NCBI RefSeq assembly: GCF_002192415.1
Contig: NZ_CP021780.1
Span: forward strand, 3,534,001 to 3,598,000
DNA length: 64,000 nucleotides
Source of the DNA: Paenibacillus donghaensis
Lineage (GTDB): Bacteria > Bacillota > Bacilli > Paenibacillales > Paenibacillaceae
Direction of reading: 5' to 3'
Below are positions 25,754 to 33,406 of this stretch, piece after piece. Under the pieces are notes generated by a model. That model searched no databases. It was not told the origin of the DNA and saw only the letters and a program-made list of their open reading frames with translations. The position numbers were made by a program, and so were the translations under genes. The first letter of the stretch is position 1, and each line of letters starts with the position of its first letter.

Positions 25754-27340
25754 TTAATGGACTGCTGCGGCTTCTGCCACACAATCCCCTTTAATGTACC
25801 ATGTTTTGGTATCGGTAATCCGTACCTTCCTGAAGCTGCCGATCCATTCCTGCGGTCCTTCAAAATGCACCAGCTTATTGGCGCTGGAACGGCCGGACAA
25901 CATATGGGCATTGTTCTTGCTCTCGCCTTCAACCAGCACTTCAACCATCTGGCCCAGCATGGAATCATTGTTCTTGCGGCTGAGTTCCTTGATCAGGTCA
26001 TTCAAGCGCTGCAAGCGTTCGCTCTTCACAGCCATCGGCACATTATCCTCCATCCCTGCGGCAGGCGTACCTTCGCGCGGAGAGTAGATGAACGTATAGG
26101 CCATATCATAACCGACTTCACGCACCAGGGACAACGTCTCCTCGAACTGCTCTTCGGTTTCGCCGGGGAATCCAACGATGATGTCGGAGGTGAGCACCGC
26201 GTTCGGAATGCTGGCCTTGATCTTGCTCACCAGCTCCAGATAAGCTTCGCGGGTATATTTACGGCTCATTTTCTTCAGAACCGCCGTGCTGCCCGATTGA
26301 ACCGGCAGATGGATATGCTCGCTCAGGTTCCCGCCTTTGGCCAGCACCTCGATCAGCCTGTCGTCGAAATCGCGCGGATGCGAGGTCATGAAGCGGATGC
26401 GTGGAATATCAATCCGCCGCATATCATCCATCAGATCGCCGAAGGTGTACTCCAGATCGCTGAAATCCTTGCCATAGGCGTTCACATTCTGACCCAGCAG
26501 TGTGATTTCCTTAAATCCCTGGCGGGCCAGTTCGCGCACCTCGGCAATCACGTCCTCCGGACGACGGCTGCGCTCCTTGCCCCGGGTGAACGGTACGATA
26601 CAATAAGTGCAGAATTTATCACAGCCGTACATAATGTTGACCCAGGCGCGCATGCCTTCACGTTTCTTCGGCAGGTTCTCAATAATGTCGCCTTCCTTGG
26701 ACCAGACCTCTACAACCAGCTCCTTGCTGAATACCGCCTCTTGAATGAGCTGGGGCAAACGGTGAATATTGTGAGTGCCAAAAATCATATCAACGAAGCT
26801 GTGCTTCATCATAATCCGGTTGACGACACCCTCCTCCTGCGACATGCAGCCACAGACACCGAGCATCAATCCGGGCTTCTCGAGCTTCAGCGTCTTCAGA
26901 TGACCCAGCTCTCCGAACACCTTGTCTTCCGCATTCTCACGGATCGCGCAGGTATTCAGCAGGATGAGGTCCGCCTCATTACGGTCCTCTGTACTGTGGT
27001 AGCCCATCTGCTCCAGCAGGCCTTTCATCGTTTCGGTATCATGCTCATTCATCTGACAGCCATAGGTGGTAATGTGGTACAATTTATCTTTACCGAAATC
27101 ACGCATTTCTTCCGGAATCTCGAAGCCATAATGCACCTCGATGTCCTCTTTGCCGCGCCGTTTGCCTTCTTTATAGTCGGGCTGGCTATTGATCTGAATG
27201 TTGCGGCCTTTGATCCGGTAGGTGGTTTTGCCTTCCTCTTCACTGATCACCTTGGCATCGCTGAAATTGAAATACTGGGAGTAATCCTTGGAACCGCCCG
27301 GGCCGAATTTTAAGTTCGGAGAACTGTTCTCTTTCATCAT
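25754..27340 (-). CDS. miaB: tRNA-2-methylthio-N6-dimethylallyladenosine synthase MiaB
   Basis: The 528-residue radical-SAM methylthiotransferase modifies A37 of tRNAs reading UNN codons. The N-terminal domain carries the auxiliary-cluster cysteines ([26 protein letters not shown]), the SAM domain has CDKFCTYC, and a TRAM domain ends the protein. I place the start at ATG 27340, after AAGGATG. A frame-consistent ATG at 27367 has no ribosome binding site. It is the first gene of miaB-ricA. Repeat A2 lies just upstream. Confidence 0.93.
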   Translation of the reverse strand: MMKENSSPNLKFGPGGSKDYSQYFNFSDAKVISEEEGKTTYRIKGRNIQINSQPDYKEGKRRGKEDIEVHYGFEIPEEMRDFGKDKLYHITTYGCQMNEHDTETMKGLLEQMGYHSTEDRNEADLILLNTCAIRENAEDKVFGELGHLKTLKLEKPGLMLGVCGCMSQEEGVVNRIMMKHSFVDMIFGTHNIHRLPQLIQEAVFSKELVVEVWSKEGDIIENLPKKREGMRAWVNIMYGCDKFCTYCIVPFTRGKERSRRPEDVIAEVRELARQGFKEITLLGQNVNAYGKDFSDLEYTFGDLMDDMRRIDIPRIRFMTSHPRDFDDRLIEVLAKGGNLSEHIHLPVQSGSTAVLKKMSRKYTREAYLELVSKIKASIPNAVLTSDIIVGFPGETEEQFEETLSLVREVGYDMAYTFIYSPREGTPAAGMEDNVPMAVKSERLQRLNDLIKELSRKNNDSMLGQMVEVLVEGESKNNAHMLSGRSSANKLVHFEGPQEWIGSFRKVRITDTKTWYIKGDCVAEAAAVH

Positions 27341-27414
27341 TGATTCCACATCCTTATATGAAAGCATCTTAAACCCTTATTTATCTTCGCTAAGTAAAAA
27401 TTATACCATAAAAC

Positions 27415-27780
27415 ATCGATCCCTCCCAAACCCTCCCTTCCAAGGGAGGGCCCCAAAGGGTTGCACCCTCTGGACACCCGCAAGTTTGGCGAATGAGTCT
27501 GGCTGTACGGTGATTAGGCGGCTGGGAGGGGGGGAGCGCTTATCCCTGCGGGACCGCTTGGACGCCCGCTTGGTCTGGCCCGCTATCCCTGACGGGATGC
27601 GAGCCTGGCTAAAGTCAAAGGCGGGCTGTTCCTTCGGAATTCGCAAAACCCTAAGATCAAAGGCGGGCTGTTCCTGCGGAATTCGCAAGATCCTAAGGGC
27701 AAAGGCGGGCTGTTCCTTCGGAATGCGCAAAACCTTAAGGGCAAAGGCCGGCTGTTCCTTCGGAATGCGCGAGACCTTAT
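27415..27780 (-). repeat. Composite repeat family A, copy A2 (inner part)
   Basis: This is a reverse copy of element A1. It starts with ATCGATCCCTCCC and the CCCTCCCTTCCAAGGGAGGG palindrome, continues with the two short hairpin blocks, and then about four 42-nt units (27605-27775). Its outer end, ATAATTTCCTATACAA, is found 1.6 kb away at 29379-29394, on the far side of the IS91-like element, so the copy is interrupted. Confidence 0.82.
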
Positions 27781-27831
27781 CCACAACAGAACAAAATCAC
27801 CCTGGCGGGTGAATAACTTTCTAGCCAGCGG

Positions 27832-28086
27832 TTATTTATCCGCTGGCTCTTCTTTTCTCACCAAGGTTCCATTACAAACAGGACAGAAAAACTCTGGGGA
27901 TTCTCCGCCTTCCAGTTCATACGAACACTCGGCTACTATAAATTCAGGTACAGGGTCCATCATCCCACATTTCACGCAGATATAATCGATCCATACCTCT
28001 GGCTCCTCTTCTTCCTCCCATGGATTCCATAGGTCCAGTTCTTGTTCTTTATCCTGTCCGGACTTTTGGCCCTGTTCTTTTCCCAT
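27832..28086 (-). CDS. Small zinc-ribbon protein of the IS91-like element
   Basis: The 84-residue protein is acidic, with two CxxC knuckles about 35 residues apart (YICVKCG and FFCPVCN) that would bind one zinc. The ATG at 28086 lies inside the end of the transposase gene (38-bp overlap, different frame) and has GGGGG upstream. Earlier in-frame ATGs at 28119 and 28164 are possible. Its position inside the element suggests an accessory transposition factor. That is inference; I know no function for it. Confidence 0.6.
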   Translation of the reverse strand: MGKEQGQKSGQDKEQELDLWNPWEEEEEPEVWIDYICVKCGMMDPVPEFIVAECSYELEGGESPEFFCPVCNGTLVRKEEPADK

Positions 28087-29332
28087 GACTTCGTATCCCC
28101 CATTTCTTTTGGTTTTCATATTCTCGCTGCTCGTCATAATAATAAATTCTCCCATATTCCGCATGCCAAATCACCACAAGCAACATCCGGTGCTTGCAGC
28201 AGGGACAAAGCATCGGGTCTCGCCCATAGCTCTCCAGCATCCGCTGGCGGTAGCTTTTCTTCTTCCTTTCCTCCGCTGGAAAAGTCATCTCGATTTGTTT
28301 GTGCACCATGTACCGCCACAGATTAATTACCTTTTGTGACTCTTTGTTTTTCCCCCGGCTGTATAGACCATAGCGCCCCACCATCCGAAAATGCTTGGGC
28401 GGAATGTGCTGCACCAGATCGTAAATGAATTTCATTACCGGCGATACCACATCCACCCGTTTGCCCGTTCGGTGATCCTCATACCAGTAGTGCACCTTGT
28501 GGTAGTTGTAGCTTACTACCCGGTACTCCGCGATCGCCGGACGCGCCAAATAGCGCCCAATGTATTTCGCTGCTCCTCGGGCATTTTTCATCCGCTGCTC
28601 CGCATTCACATAAAACCCCTGCGAATAGCGCTGGTATAACTCATTCACCAGTCTCTTTACACGTTCTTCCTCCGGATACCATTTCATCATTAAATCCAGT
28701 AGCAGTTTCTGCCACGATTTCCGCAAGTACTCATACGAGATATACTCCGCCTTCTTCCACTCCTTGTTCCGGTCTAGCGCGCCTTCCGTAATTAGCGCAT
28801 GGATATGCGGATTAAACTTTAAATCACGGCCAAAGGTATGAATCACGGTAATCACACCGACTTCGTATTTCTTGCTCTTATTTTTCCGCCGGTAATAATA
28901 TTGAATGACCTTGGCCACTTGGTTACTCAGTTCATTTAACTTCCGCCGGTCTTGAAAGAATACCTTGCGTAGTTCTTCAGGCACTGTAAATACGAGGTGG
29001 CGATGAGGTACATCTAGTATTCGTTCTTGCTGCTTTTCCGCCCATTCATCCGTATATTTCTTCCCACATCCATGACAAAAACGGCTTTTACAGGTGAAGC
29101 AAATAAACACGGGTTCCGGCGTTCCCTCCGTGCATCCCTTGCACTCATATCTGGCATAGCCCATATCCCGTGTACCACAGCGTATCGCTTTATTCACGGT
29201 TTCTATCATGCTACTGTGGAGTTCCTTGGGCAGATGATGTCCGTGCATTTCCATGAATCCATGAAAGTGATCTTTTAAAATCTGCCGGATGACTCCTCGT
29301 TTCTTCCACGTTTCCTGATTCTTCACGTCCAT
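28049..29332 (-). CDS. IS91-family Y2 transposase
   Basis: The 427-residue rolling-circle transposase has an N-terminal zinc-binding region (YECKGC, FICFTCKSRFCHGCGKKY), the HUH motif in FNPHIHALITEG and the two-tyrosine motif YIGRY (tyrosines four apart, as in IS91), followed by RPAIAEYR. A further CPCCKH lies near the C-terminus. AAAGGAGGAGGG precedes the ATG at 29332. An ATG further upstream (29365) is less likely. The frame is intact with all catalytic motifs, so the element may be active. Confidence 0.92.
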   Translation of the reverse strand: MDVKNQETWKKRGVIRQILKDHFHGFMEMHGHHLPKELHSSMIETVNKAIRCGTRDMGYARYECKGCTEGTPEPVFICFTCKSRFCHGCGKKYTDEWAEKQQERILDVPHRHLVFTVPEELRKVFFQDRRKLNELSNQVAKVIQYYYRRKNKSKKYEVGVITVIHTFGRDLKFNPHIHALITEGALDRNKEWKKAEYISYEYLRKSWQKLLLDLMMKWYPEEERVKRLVNELYQRYSQGFYVNAEQRMKNARGAAKYIGRYLARPAIAEYRVVSYNYHKVHYWYEDHRTGKRVDVVSPVMKFIYDLVQHIPPKHFRMVGRYGLYSRGKNKESQKVINLWRYMVHKQIEMTFPAEERKKKSYRQRMLESYGRDPMLCPCCKHRMLLVVIWHAEYGRIYYYDEQREYENQKKWGIRSHGKRTGPKVRTG

Positions 29333-29378
29333 CCCTCCTCCTTTTTTCATCGGAGTTATCCACATTTTTTTACACTCT

Positions 29379-29394
29379 ATAATTTCCTATACAA
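29379..29394 (-). repeat. Outer end of repeat A2, cut off by the IS91-like element
   Basis: ATAATTTCCTATACAA is identical (as its complement) to the outer end of A1 at 4220-4235 and differs by one base from that of A3 at 32978-32993. Confidence 0.75.
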
Positions 29395-29421
29395 TCAAAA
29401 AACCTCCCACAAGGGAGGTTT
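29394..29421 (-). terminator. Intrinsic terminator of the 30-codon ORF
   Basis: AAACCTCCC and GGGAGGTTT pair around four bases, followed on the minus strand by TTTTTTGATTG. It is 26 bases after the small ORF's stop. Confidence 0.75.
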
Positions 29422-29446
29422 GGATTACACCTGACTTCAGGCTGCT

Positions 29447-29539
29447 TTATTTCTGCGGCTTCTTGCCGGGAATAACCATCTTCACATAGAACATGCGGTA
29501 TTGCTCTTCTTTGACAATAATGCAGTGAAATACCTTCAT
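29447..29539 (-). CDS. Small protein, 30 residues, unknown function
   Basis: ATG at 29539 opens 30 codons (MKVFHCIIVKEEQYRMFYVK then MVIPGKKPQK), ending just before a strong terminator. The peptide is basic, with alternating hydrophobic residues typical of a beta-hairpin. GAGGAG lies 13 bases upstream. It directly abuts a three-codon ATG-AAC-CCC-TAA minimal ORF that ends one base before this start, which could modulate initiation. It is divergent from the hydrolase-SARP fusion gene. I recognise no family. The support is the ribosome binding site and the terminator. Confidence 0.45.
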   Translation of the reverse strand: MKVFHCIIVKEEQYRMFYVKMVIPGKKPQK

Positions 29540-29685
29540 CTTAGGGGTTCATCTCCTCTGAAATGATACTTTAGAGCAATTCTAGCAAAGGTCCGCTACA
29601 CTTTCGTTACACATTTCGTCAAAATTCCGCATTTTGTGATAAAAAAACCTATTTTTACGATATAATTAACTCCATTAAGATGATC

Positions 29686-29710
29686 TTAAGAATGCAGTAA
29701 CATTCTTAAG
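29686..29710 (+). promoter_or_regulatory. 10-bp perfect inverted repeat before the SARP-fusion gene
   Basis: CTTAAGAATG and CATTCTTAAG flank CAGTA. TATAAT (29662-29667) lies 18 bases upstream, so the palindrome would fall at or just after the transcription start, the position of a repressor or autoregulatory operator. Confidence 0.5.
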
Positions 29711-29745
29711 TTCACGTTCTATATAAAGTATAAAGGGGTGCAAGG

Positions 29746-31335
29746 ATGCCTTATATTCTAAAAGACAAGGTGCAGCTATACTACGAGTATGAGTCTGCCC
29801 ATACCCCAACCGAACACACCGAAACGATCGTGCTGGTTCACGGAATCGGATTTGACCTGCGGGGCTGGGATTTGATTGTTCCTTATATCACCAGGGATTA
29901 TCATGTTCTTCGTTATGATTTCAGGGGGCACGGGTCAAGCGACCGTGGAGAAGAAACGCTTGCCGACACTGTAATGGTGGATGATCTGAACTATATTCTG
30001 GATTATTTCCAGATCAATTCCTTCCATATAGTTGCCCATGGAGCGGGCAGTATTATCGCCTTATATTATACCGCCGCTAATCCCGGCAGAGTACAGTCCA
30101 ATGCCCTGCTGTCGCTGCCGCTATTCATCTCGATGGACACGGCCTCCAAATATACCTCCTACCGCAAAGCGCTGATCGGGAATTCGATGTACGCGCTGGC
30201 GGATCATGTCATTCCCAATGTGACGCTGCTGGCAAGGGACACGCCGGAAATCAACAAGCTGTATGAAGCCTTCGCCAAGGTAACGATGGAGGTCTATTTC
30301 GAGGTGCTGGAGTTTTTCCTGAACGCCCACAGCGAAATCTTTGAAATGTTCAAAAAAAATACAGTGCCGACGCTGATGCTTACCGGTGAGCAGGACCCGA
30401 TCTATCCCCCTTACCTGTCCGGCCTGATCGCCTCCTCCAGTCCAGGCTGCCGGTATATGATCATCTACAACTCATCGAATATGGTGTTCTATGATCAGCC
30501 GGAGGAGACGTATAACCAGATCAAGCGCTTCTTCGAGAACCGTCCGGCGAAAAAAACAAGCATCGACCCGCTGCTCCAGAATCTGCATTCCGACTTCCTG
30601 AATCTGGTCGACAATAACGCTGCGCCAGCTGTACAGCCTGCCGCAACCCGTCTAAGCATTAAGCTGATTAACCAGTTTCAGGTCCAGTTGGACGGTGATC
30701 CGATACTGGGCGGCTGGGGCAGACGAAACGCCAAGGAGCTGCTGACCTATCTGCTGCTGAATCCCAGCGTGGACAGAGACCGGCTCTGCGCCGACCTGTG
30801 GCCCGATATGGACATAACCAAAGCCAGAGGCCTGCTCCGAGTGTGTCTGGCCCATTTGAAGCAGCTGCTGCAGAACGATCAGACCCGGGTGCTGCATATC
30901 GACAAGAAACAAATCTCGCTCTCCAGCGCCGTGGACTGTGATCTGACAGATCTGCTGGAGACGATCAAATGGGCCTCTGTCCAGCAGGAGCTTAGTTATA
31001 AGGAAAATATCATTCAGGAGCTGTTCCAGAATGTGGACGGCAATTCCTTCCGCAATCTGGACCGGGATTGGAATATGACGCTGCGCATCCGTACCGAAAT
31101 CCAGCTGATTGACATCGCTCACAAAATGGCCGCACATCTGCTAGCCCAGCATAAACCGCTGGAGGCCATAGCCTACCTCAAACATGTGATCCTGCTTAAT
31201 CCAGAGGAGCATCAAACGTACGAGCAGATCGCCCGCTTGTATGAACAATGCGGCAACGGCACGGAGGCTCAGAAATGGAGAGCACGTGCAGCCCATGAGG
31301 TTGCCGAACCCCGGTCAACGTATACAACTGAATAA
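29746..31335 (+). CDS. Degenerate alpha/beta-hydrolase fused to a SARP/BTAD-type activator
   Basis: Residues 1-270 form an alpha/beta-hydrolase fold (oxyanion HGIG at 32-35, RYDFRGHGSSD). The nucleophile elbow reads A-H-G-A-G (97-101), with Gly99 where Ser is expected, and the usual catalytic His before the final helix is replaced (NSSNMVFYDQPEE). It is thus probably a ligand-binding pseudo-enzyme. Residues about 295-380 form an OmpR-like winged helix (QVQLDG...GGWGRRNAKELLTYLLL), and 385-525 a helical BTAD repeat domain as in SARP/AfsR regulators. AAAGGGG precedes the ATG. It is likely a transcription factor sensing a small molecule. Target and ligand are unknown. Confidence 0.82.
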   Translation: MPYILKDKVQLYYEYESAHTPTEHTETIVLVHGIGFDLRGWDLIVPYITRDYHVLRYDFRGHGSSDRGEETLADTVMVDDLNYILDYFQINSFHIVAHGAGSIIALYYTAANPGRVQSNALLSLPLFISMDTASKYTSYRKALIGNSMYALADHVIPNVTLLARDTPEINKLYEAFAKVTMEVYFEVLEFFLNAHSEIFEMFKKNTVPTLMLTGEQDPIYPPYLSGLIASSSPGCRYMIIYNSSNMVFYDQPEETYNQIKRFFENRPAKKTSIDPLLQNLHSDFLNLVDNNAAPAVQPAATRLSIKLINQFQVQLDGDPILGGWGRRNAKELLTYLLLNPSVDRDRLCADLWPDMDITKARGLLRVCLAHLKQLLQNDQTRVLHIDKKQISLSSAVDCDLTDLLETIKWASVQQELSYKENIIQELFQNVDGNSFRNLDRDWNMTLRIRTEIQLIDIAHKMAAHLLAQHKPLEAIAYLKHVILLNPEEHQTYEQIARLYEQCGNGTEAQKWRARAAHEVAEPRSTYTTE

Positions 31336-31365
31336 CCTGCAGCTTGACTTCATGCTTCACTTAGT

Positions 31366-31462
31366 AAGAAGAAACGGCTTCGCCGTCCTCTGCAAGAGGC
31401 GGCATCCGTTTCTGCGAAAAATAGAAGGATGAATTATAGTGTGGAACATATAATTTCTTATA
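31366..31462 (+). repeat. Dispersed stem-loop repeat family B, copy B3
   Basis: The outer stem is GAAACGG...CCGTTTC, the inner stem CCGTCCTCT...AGAGGCGG, and the tail GAAAAATAGAAGGATGAATT...GGAACATATAATTTCTTATATTT. It lies immediately before B4. Confidence 0.85.
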
Positions 31463-31469
31463 TTTCAAG

Positions 31470-31567
31470 TGGAAACGGCTACGCCGTCCTTTTATAGGAC
31501 GGGGCGTTTCAGCGAGAAATAGAAGGATGATTTATAGGGCGGAACATATAAATCCTTATATTTCAAT
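31470..31567 (+). repeat. Dispersed stem-loop repeat family B, copy B4
   Basis: The inner stem is CCGTCCTTTTATAGGACGG, with the same tail as B3 (GAGAAATAGAAGGATGATTT...GGAACATATAAATCCTTATATTT). It directly repeats B3 and precedes a bidirectional terminator. Confidence 0.85.
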
Positions 31568-31610
31568 AAAGGGCAGACCTCCGCGCCATTCGGCGGGAGG
31601 TCTGCCCTTT
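31568..31610. terminator. Bidirectional terminator
   Basis: AAAGGGCAGACCTCC and GGAGGTCTGCCCTTT form a long perfect stem with an inner CGCC/GGCG. It serves the plus-strand SARP fusion gene and the minus-strand oxidoreductase gene. Confidence 0.88.
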
Positions 31611-31630
31611 ATTCAAGTTTAAACACTTTC

Positions 31631-32725
31631 TTAAGCTAAGGTTTGGGTCGACTCACGGGTAAAGGGAAGGATGTCATCTGTTCTGCCGCTCTGCAGCTTA
31701 GCCGGCCAGGCCGGATCACTGATCAGCGCTCGGCCTACAGCCACCAGATCAAACTCTCCCTGCTCCAGACGCTGCAGCAGGCCGGAGATGTTGTTCTCAT
31801 CATTGTCGGCTACATCCCCGGTCACGAAATCACTGTTTAGGCCAACGGAACCCACAGTAATCGTCGGTTTGCCGGTGATCTGCTTCGTCCAGCCCGCCAG
31901 ATTCAGGCTGGAGCCTTCGAATTCAGGCAGCCAGAAGCGGCGGGTCGAGCAGTGGAAAATATCGACCCCTGCATTACTGAGCGGTGCCAGGAAACGGGCC
32001 AGCTCCTCTGGTGTATTGGCCAGCTTGTCACTGTAATCCCCCGCTTTCCACTGGGAGAAGCGCAGCACAATCGGGAAATCCGAACCTACCGCACGGCGGC
32101 AGGCATCAATCACCTCTACAGCAAAGGTGGTGCGTGCTTCCATATCACCGCCGTAACGGTCGGTGCGCTTGTTGGTCTTCTCCCAGAAGAACTGGTCGAT
32201 CAGATAACCGTGCGCACCGTGCAGTTCAATCCCGTCGAAGCCGATCCGCTTCGCATCGGCGGCAGCTTGGGCATACGCGGCAATAATGCCGTCAATTTCC
32301 GCCTCGGTCATCGGCTCAGTGACCTGCTCGCCTTTGAGATTGAGACCGGACGGACCAATCGGAAGGACTTCGGCATTAGGCTCATCCCCGATCGAGCGAG
32401 CCATGCCTACATGCCACAGCTGTGGCATGATCTTGCCGCCTGCCGCATGAACCTCTTCCACGACATGGCTCCAGCCCTTCAGGGCTTCTTCACCGTAGAA
32501 GTTGGGGATGGCCGGATGGCTGACTGCGGACGGGTGATTGATCGCCGTTCCTTCGGTAATAATCAGCCCTACGCCACCTTCAGCTCGACGGCGGTAATAT
32601 TCGGCCACATCACGGCCGGGTACGGCATTCGGGGAGAACGCGCGGGTCATCGGGGCCATAACCACCCGATTGGCTAGACTCAGATTGCCTGCCTGAAAAG
32701 GTTTGAATAAGCTTTTTGTGTTCAT
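31631..32725 (-). CDS. Old yellow enzyme family NADH:flavin oxidoreductase
   Basis: The 364-residue FMN-dependent TIM-barrel protein reduces activated alkenes or nitro compounds in the cytoplasm. NRVVMAPMTR, the His/Asn region ELHGAHGYLIDQFF and ERRTDRYGG-like KRTDRYGG are family hallmarks. Start: the ATG at 32725 with GGAGG upstream. The frame also runs open through the adjacent repeat A3, but those 48 codons are repeat DNA. The physiological substrate is unknown. It is a single-gene transcript ending at the bidirectional terminator. Confidence 0.88.
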   Translation of the reverse strand: MNTKSLFKPFQAGNLSLANRVVMAPMTRAFSPNAVPGRDVAEYYRRRAEGGVGLIITEGTAINHPSAVSHPAIPNFYGEEALKGWSHVVEEVHAAGGKIMPQLWHVGMARSIGDEPNAEVLPIGPSGLNLKGEQVTEPMTEAEIDGIIAAYAQAAADAKRIGFDGIELHGAHGYLIDQFFWEKTNKRTDRYGGDMEARTTFAVEVIDACRRAVGSDFPIVLRFSQWKAGDYSDKLANTPEELARFLAPLSNAGVDIFHCSTRRFWLPEFEGSSLNLAGWTKQITGKPTITVGSVGLNSDFVTGDVADNDENNISGLLQRLEQGEFDLVAVGRALISDPAWPAKLQSGRTDDILPFTRESTQTLA

Positions 32726-32745
32726 GTCAACCTCCGTTAAAATTA

Positions 32746-32993
32746 ATCGATCCCTCCCAAACCCTCCCTTCCAAGGGAGGGCCCCAAAGGGCTCTGCCCT
32801 CTGGACTCCCGCAAGCTTGGCGAAGGAGTCTGGCTGTACTGTGATTAGGTAGCTGGGAGAGGGGATCACTTATCCCTGCGGGACCGCTTGGACGACGCAG
32901 GGTTTGGCCCGCGATCCCTGACGGGATGCGGGCCTAGGCTAAGGGCGGGCTGTTCCTGCGGAATTCGCAAATAATTCATAATTCCCTATACAA
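32746..32993 (-). repeat. Composite repeat family A, copy A3 (short)
   Basis: This is a reverse copy with the CCCTCCCTTCCAAGGGAGGG palindrome, both short hairpin blocks, only one partial 42-nt unit (about 32942-32970) and the outer end ATAATTCCCTATACAA. It supplies the leader region of the oxidoreductase gene. Confidence 0.8.
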
Positions 32994-33000
32994 TAACAGA

Positions 33001-33040
33001 AATCCGGGTATTCGCAAACTAATCTGCGAATACCCGGATT
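33001..33040. other. Perfect 16-bp hairpin between repeats A3 and C3
   Basis: AATCCGGGTATTCGCA and its exact complement TGCGAATACCCGGATT flank AACTAATC. There is no T-run, so termination is uncertain. It could end rha transcription weakly or be a repeat remnant. Confidence 0.6.
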
Positions 33041-33063
33041 AATATAATAATGCTTAGTATGAA

Positions 33064-33382
33064 GTTACTGCTTAGGACCCCGTAGGTTAGGAGTATCAAA
33101 GACTAAGCGTCTGATTGCCACATCAGTCCAATCCACCGAATTAGTTACGAATCTGCATCTAATTAGACGTTTTTTTCCGTTTTAGAGCAAATAAGTGCGA
33201 AAACGCATCTAATTTCGAATTCTGAGCGTTAAACAATCATTTTCCTCAAAAATAGTTGCAGATTCGCACTTATTTGACCGATATCTGGAATTCCAGCTGA
33301 AATTAGATGCACTTTCGCATTTAATTTTCTCTGAATGCTCTAGTGTAGCATTCTACATCCTCAGCAGGACCTAAGTAGTAAC
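33064..33382 (+). mobile_element. MITE-like repeat family C, copy C3 with 7-bp direct repeats
   Basis: The ends are GTTACTGCTTAGGACC and GGACCTAAGTAGTAAC. GTATGAA occurs immediately left (33057-33063) and one base after the right end (33384-33390), as expected of a target-site duplication. The interior is as in C1 and C2. It lies just beyond the stop of rhaD. Confidence 0.85.
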
Positions 33383-33406
33383 CGTATGAACAACTTATGA
33401 TCTGAT

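Larger units (their letters stand above)
27781..29378 (-). mobile_element. IS91-family insertion sequence
   Basis: The element carries a Y2/HUH transposase and a small downstream zinc-ribbon ORF. It separates the 42-nt array of repeat A2 from that repeat's outer end, which defines its limits to within about 10 bases. TTATCCACA occurs at both borders in the same orientation (27777-27785 and 29356-29364). Exact ends of IS91 elements (oriIS and terIS) cannot be fixed without a second copy or an empty site. Confidence 0.8.

Noticed and set aside
25757..27313. 518-codon frame antisense to miaB
   Set aside because: It is a shadow of the miaB coding strand. miaB has all catalytic cysteines and a good start.
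27401..27812. Open frames through repeat A2 next to miaB
   Set aside because: They consist of repeat-family A sequence seen in other contexts, without start signals.
32726..32869. N-terminal extension of the old-yellow-enzyme frame
   Set aside because: The extra 48 codons translate repeat A3. The ATG at 32725 has a proper ribosome binding site and matches the family N-terminus.
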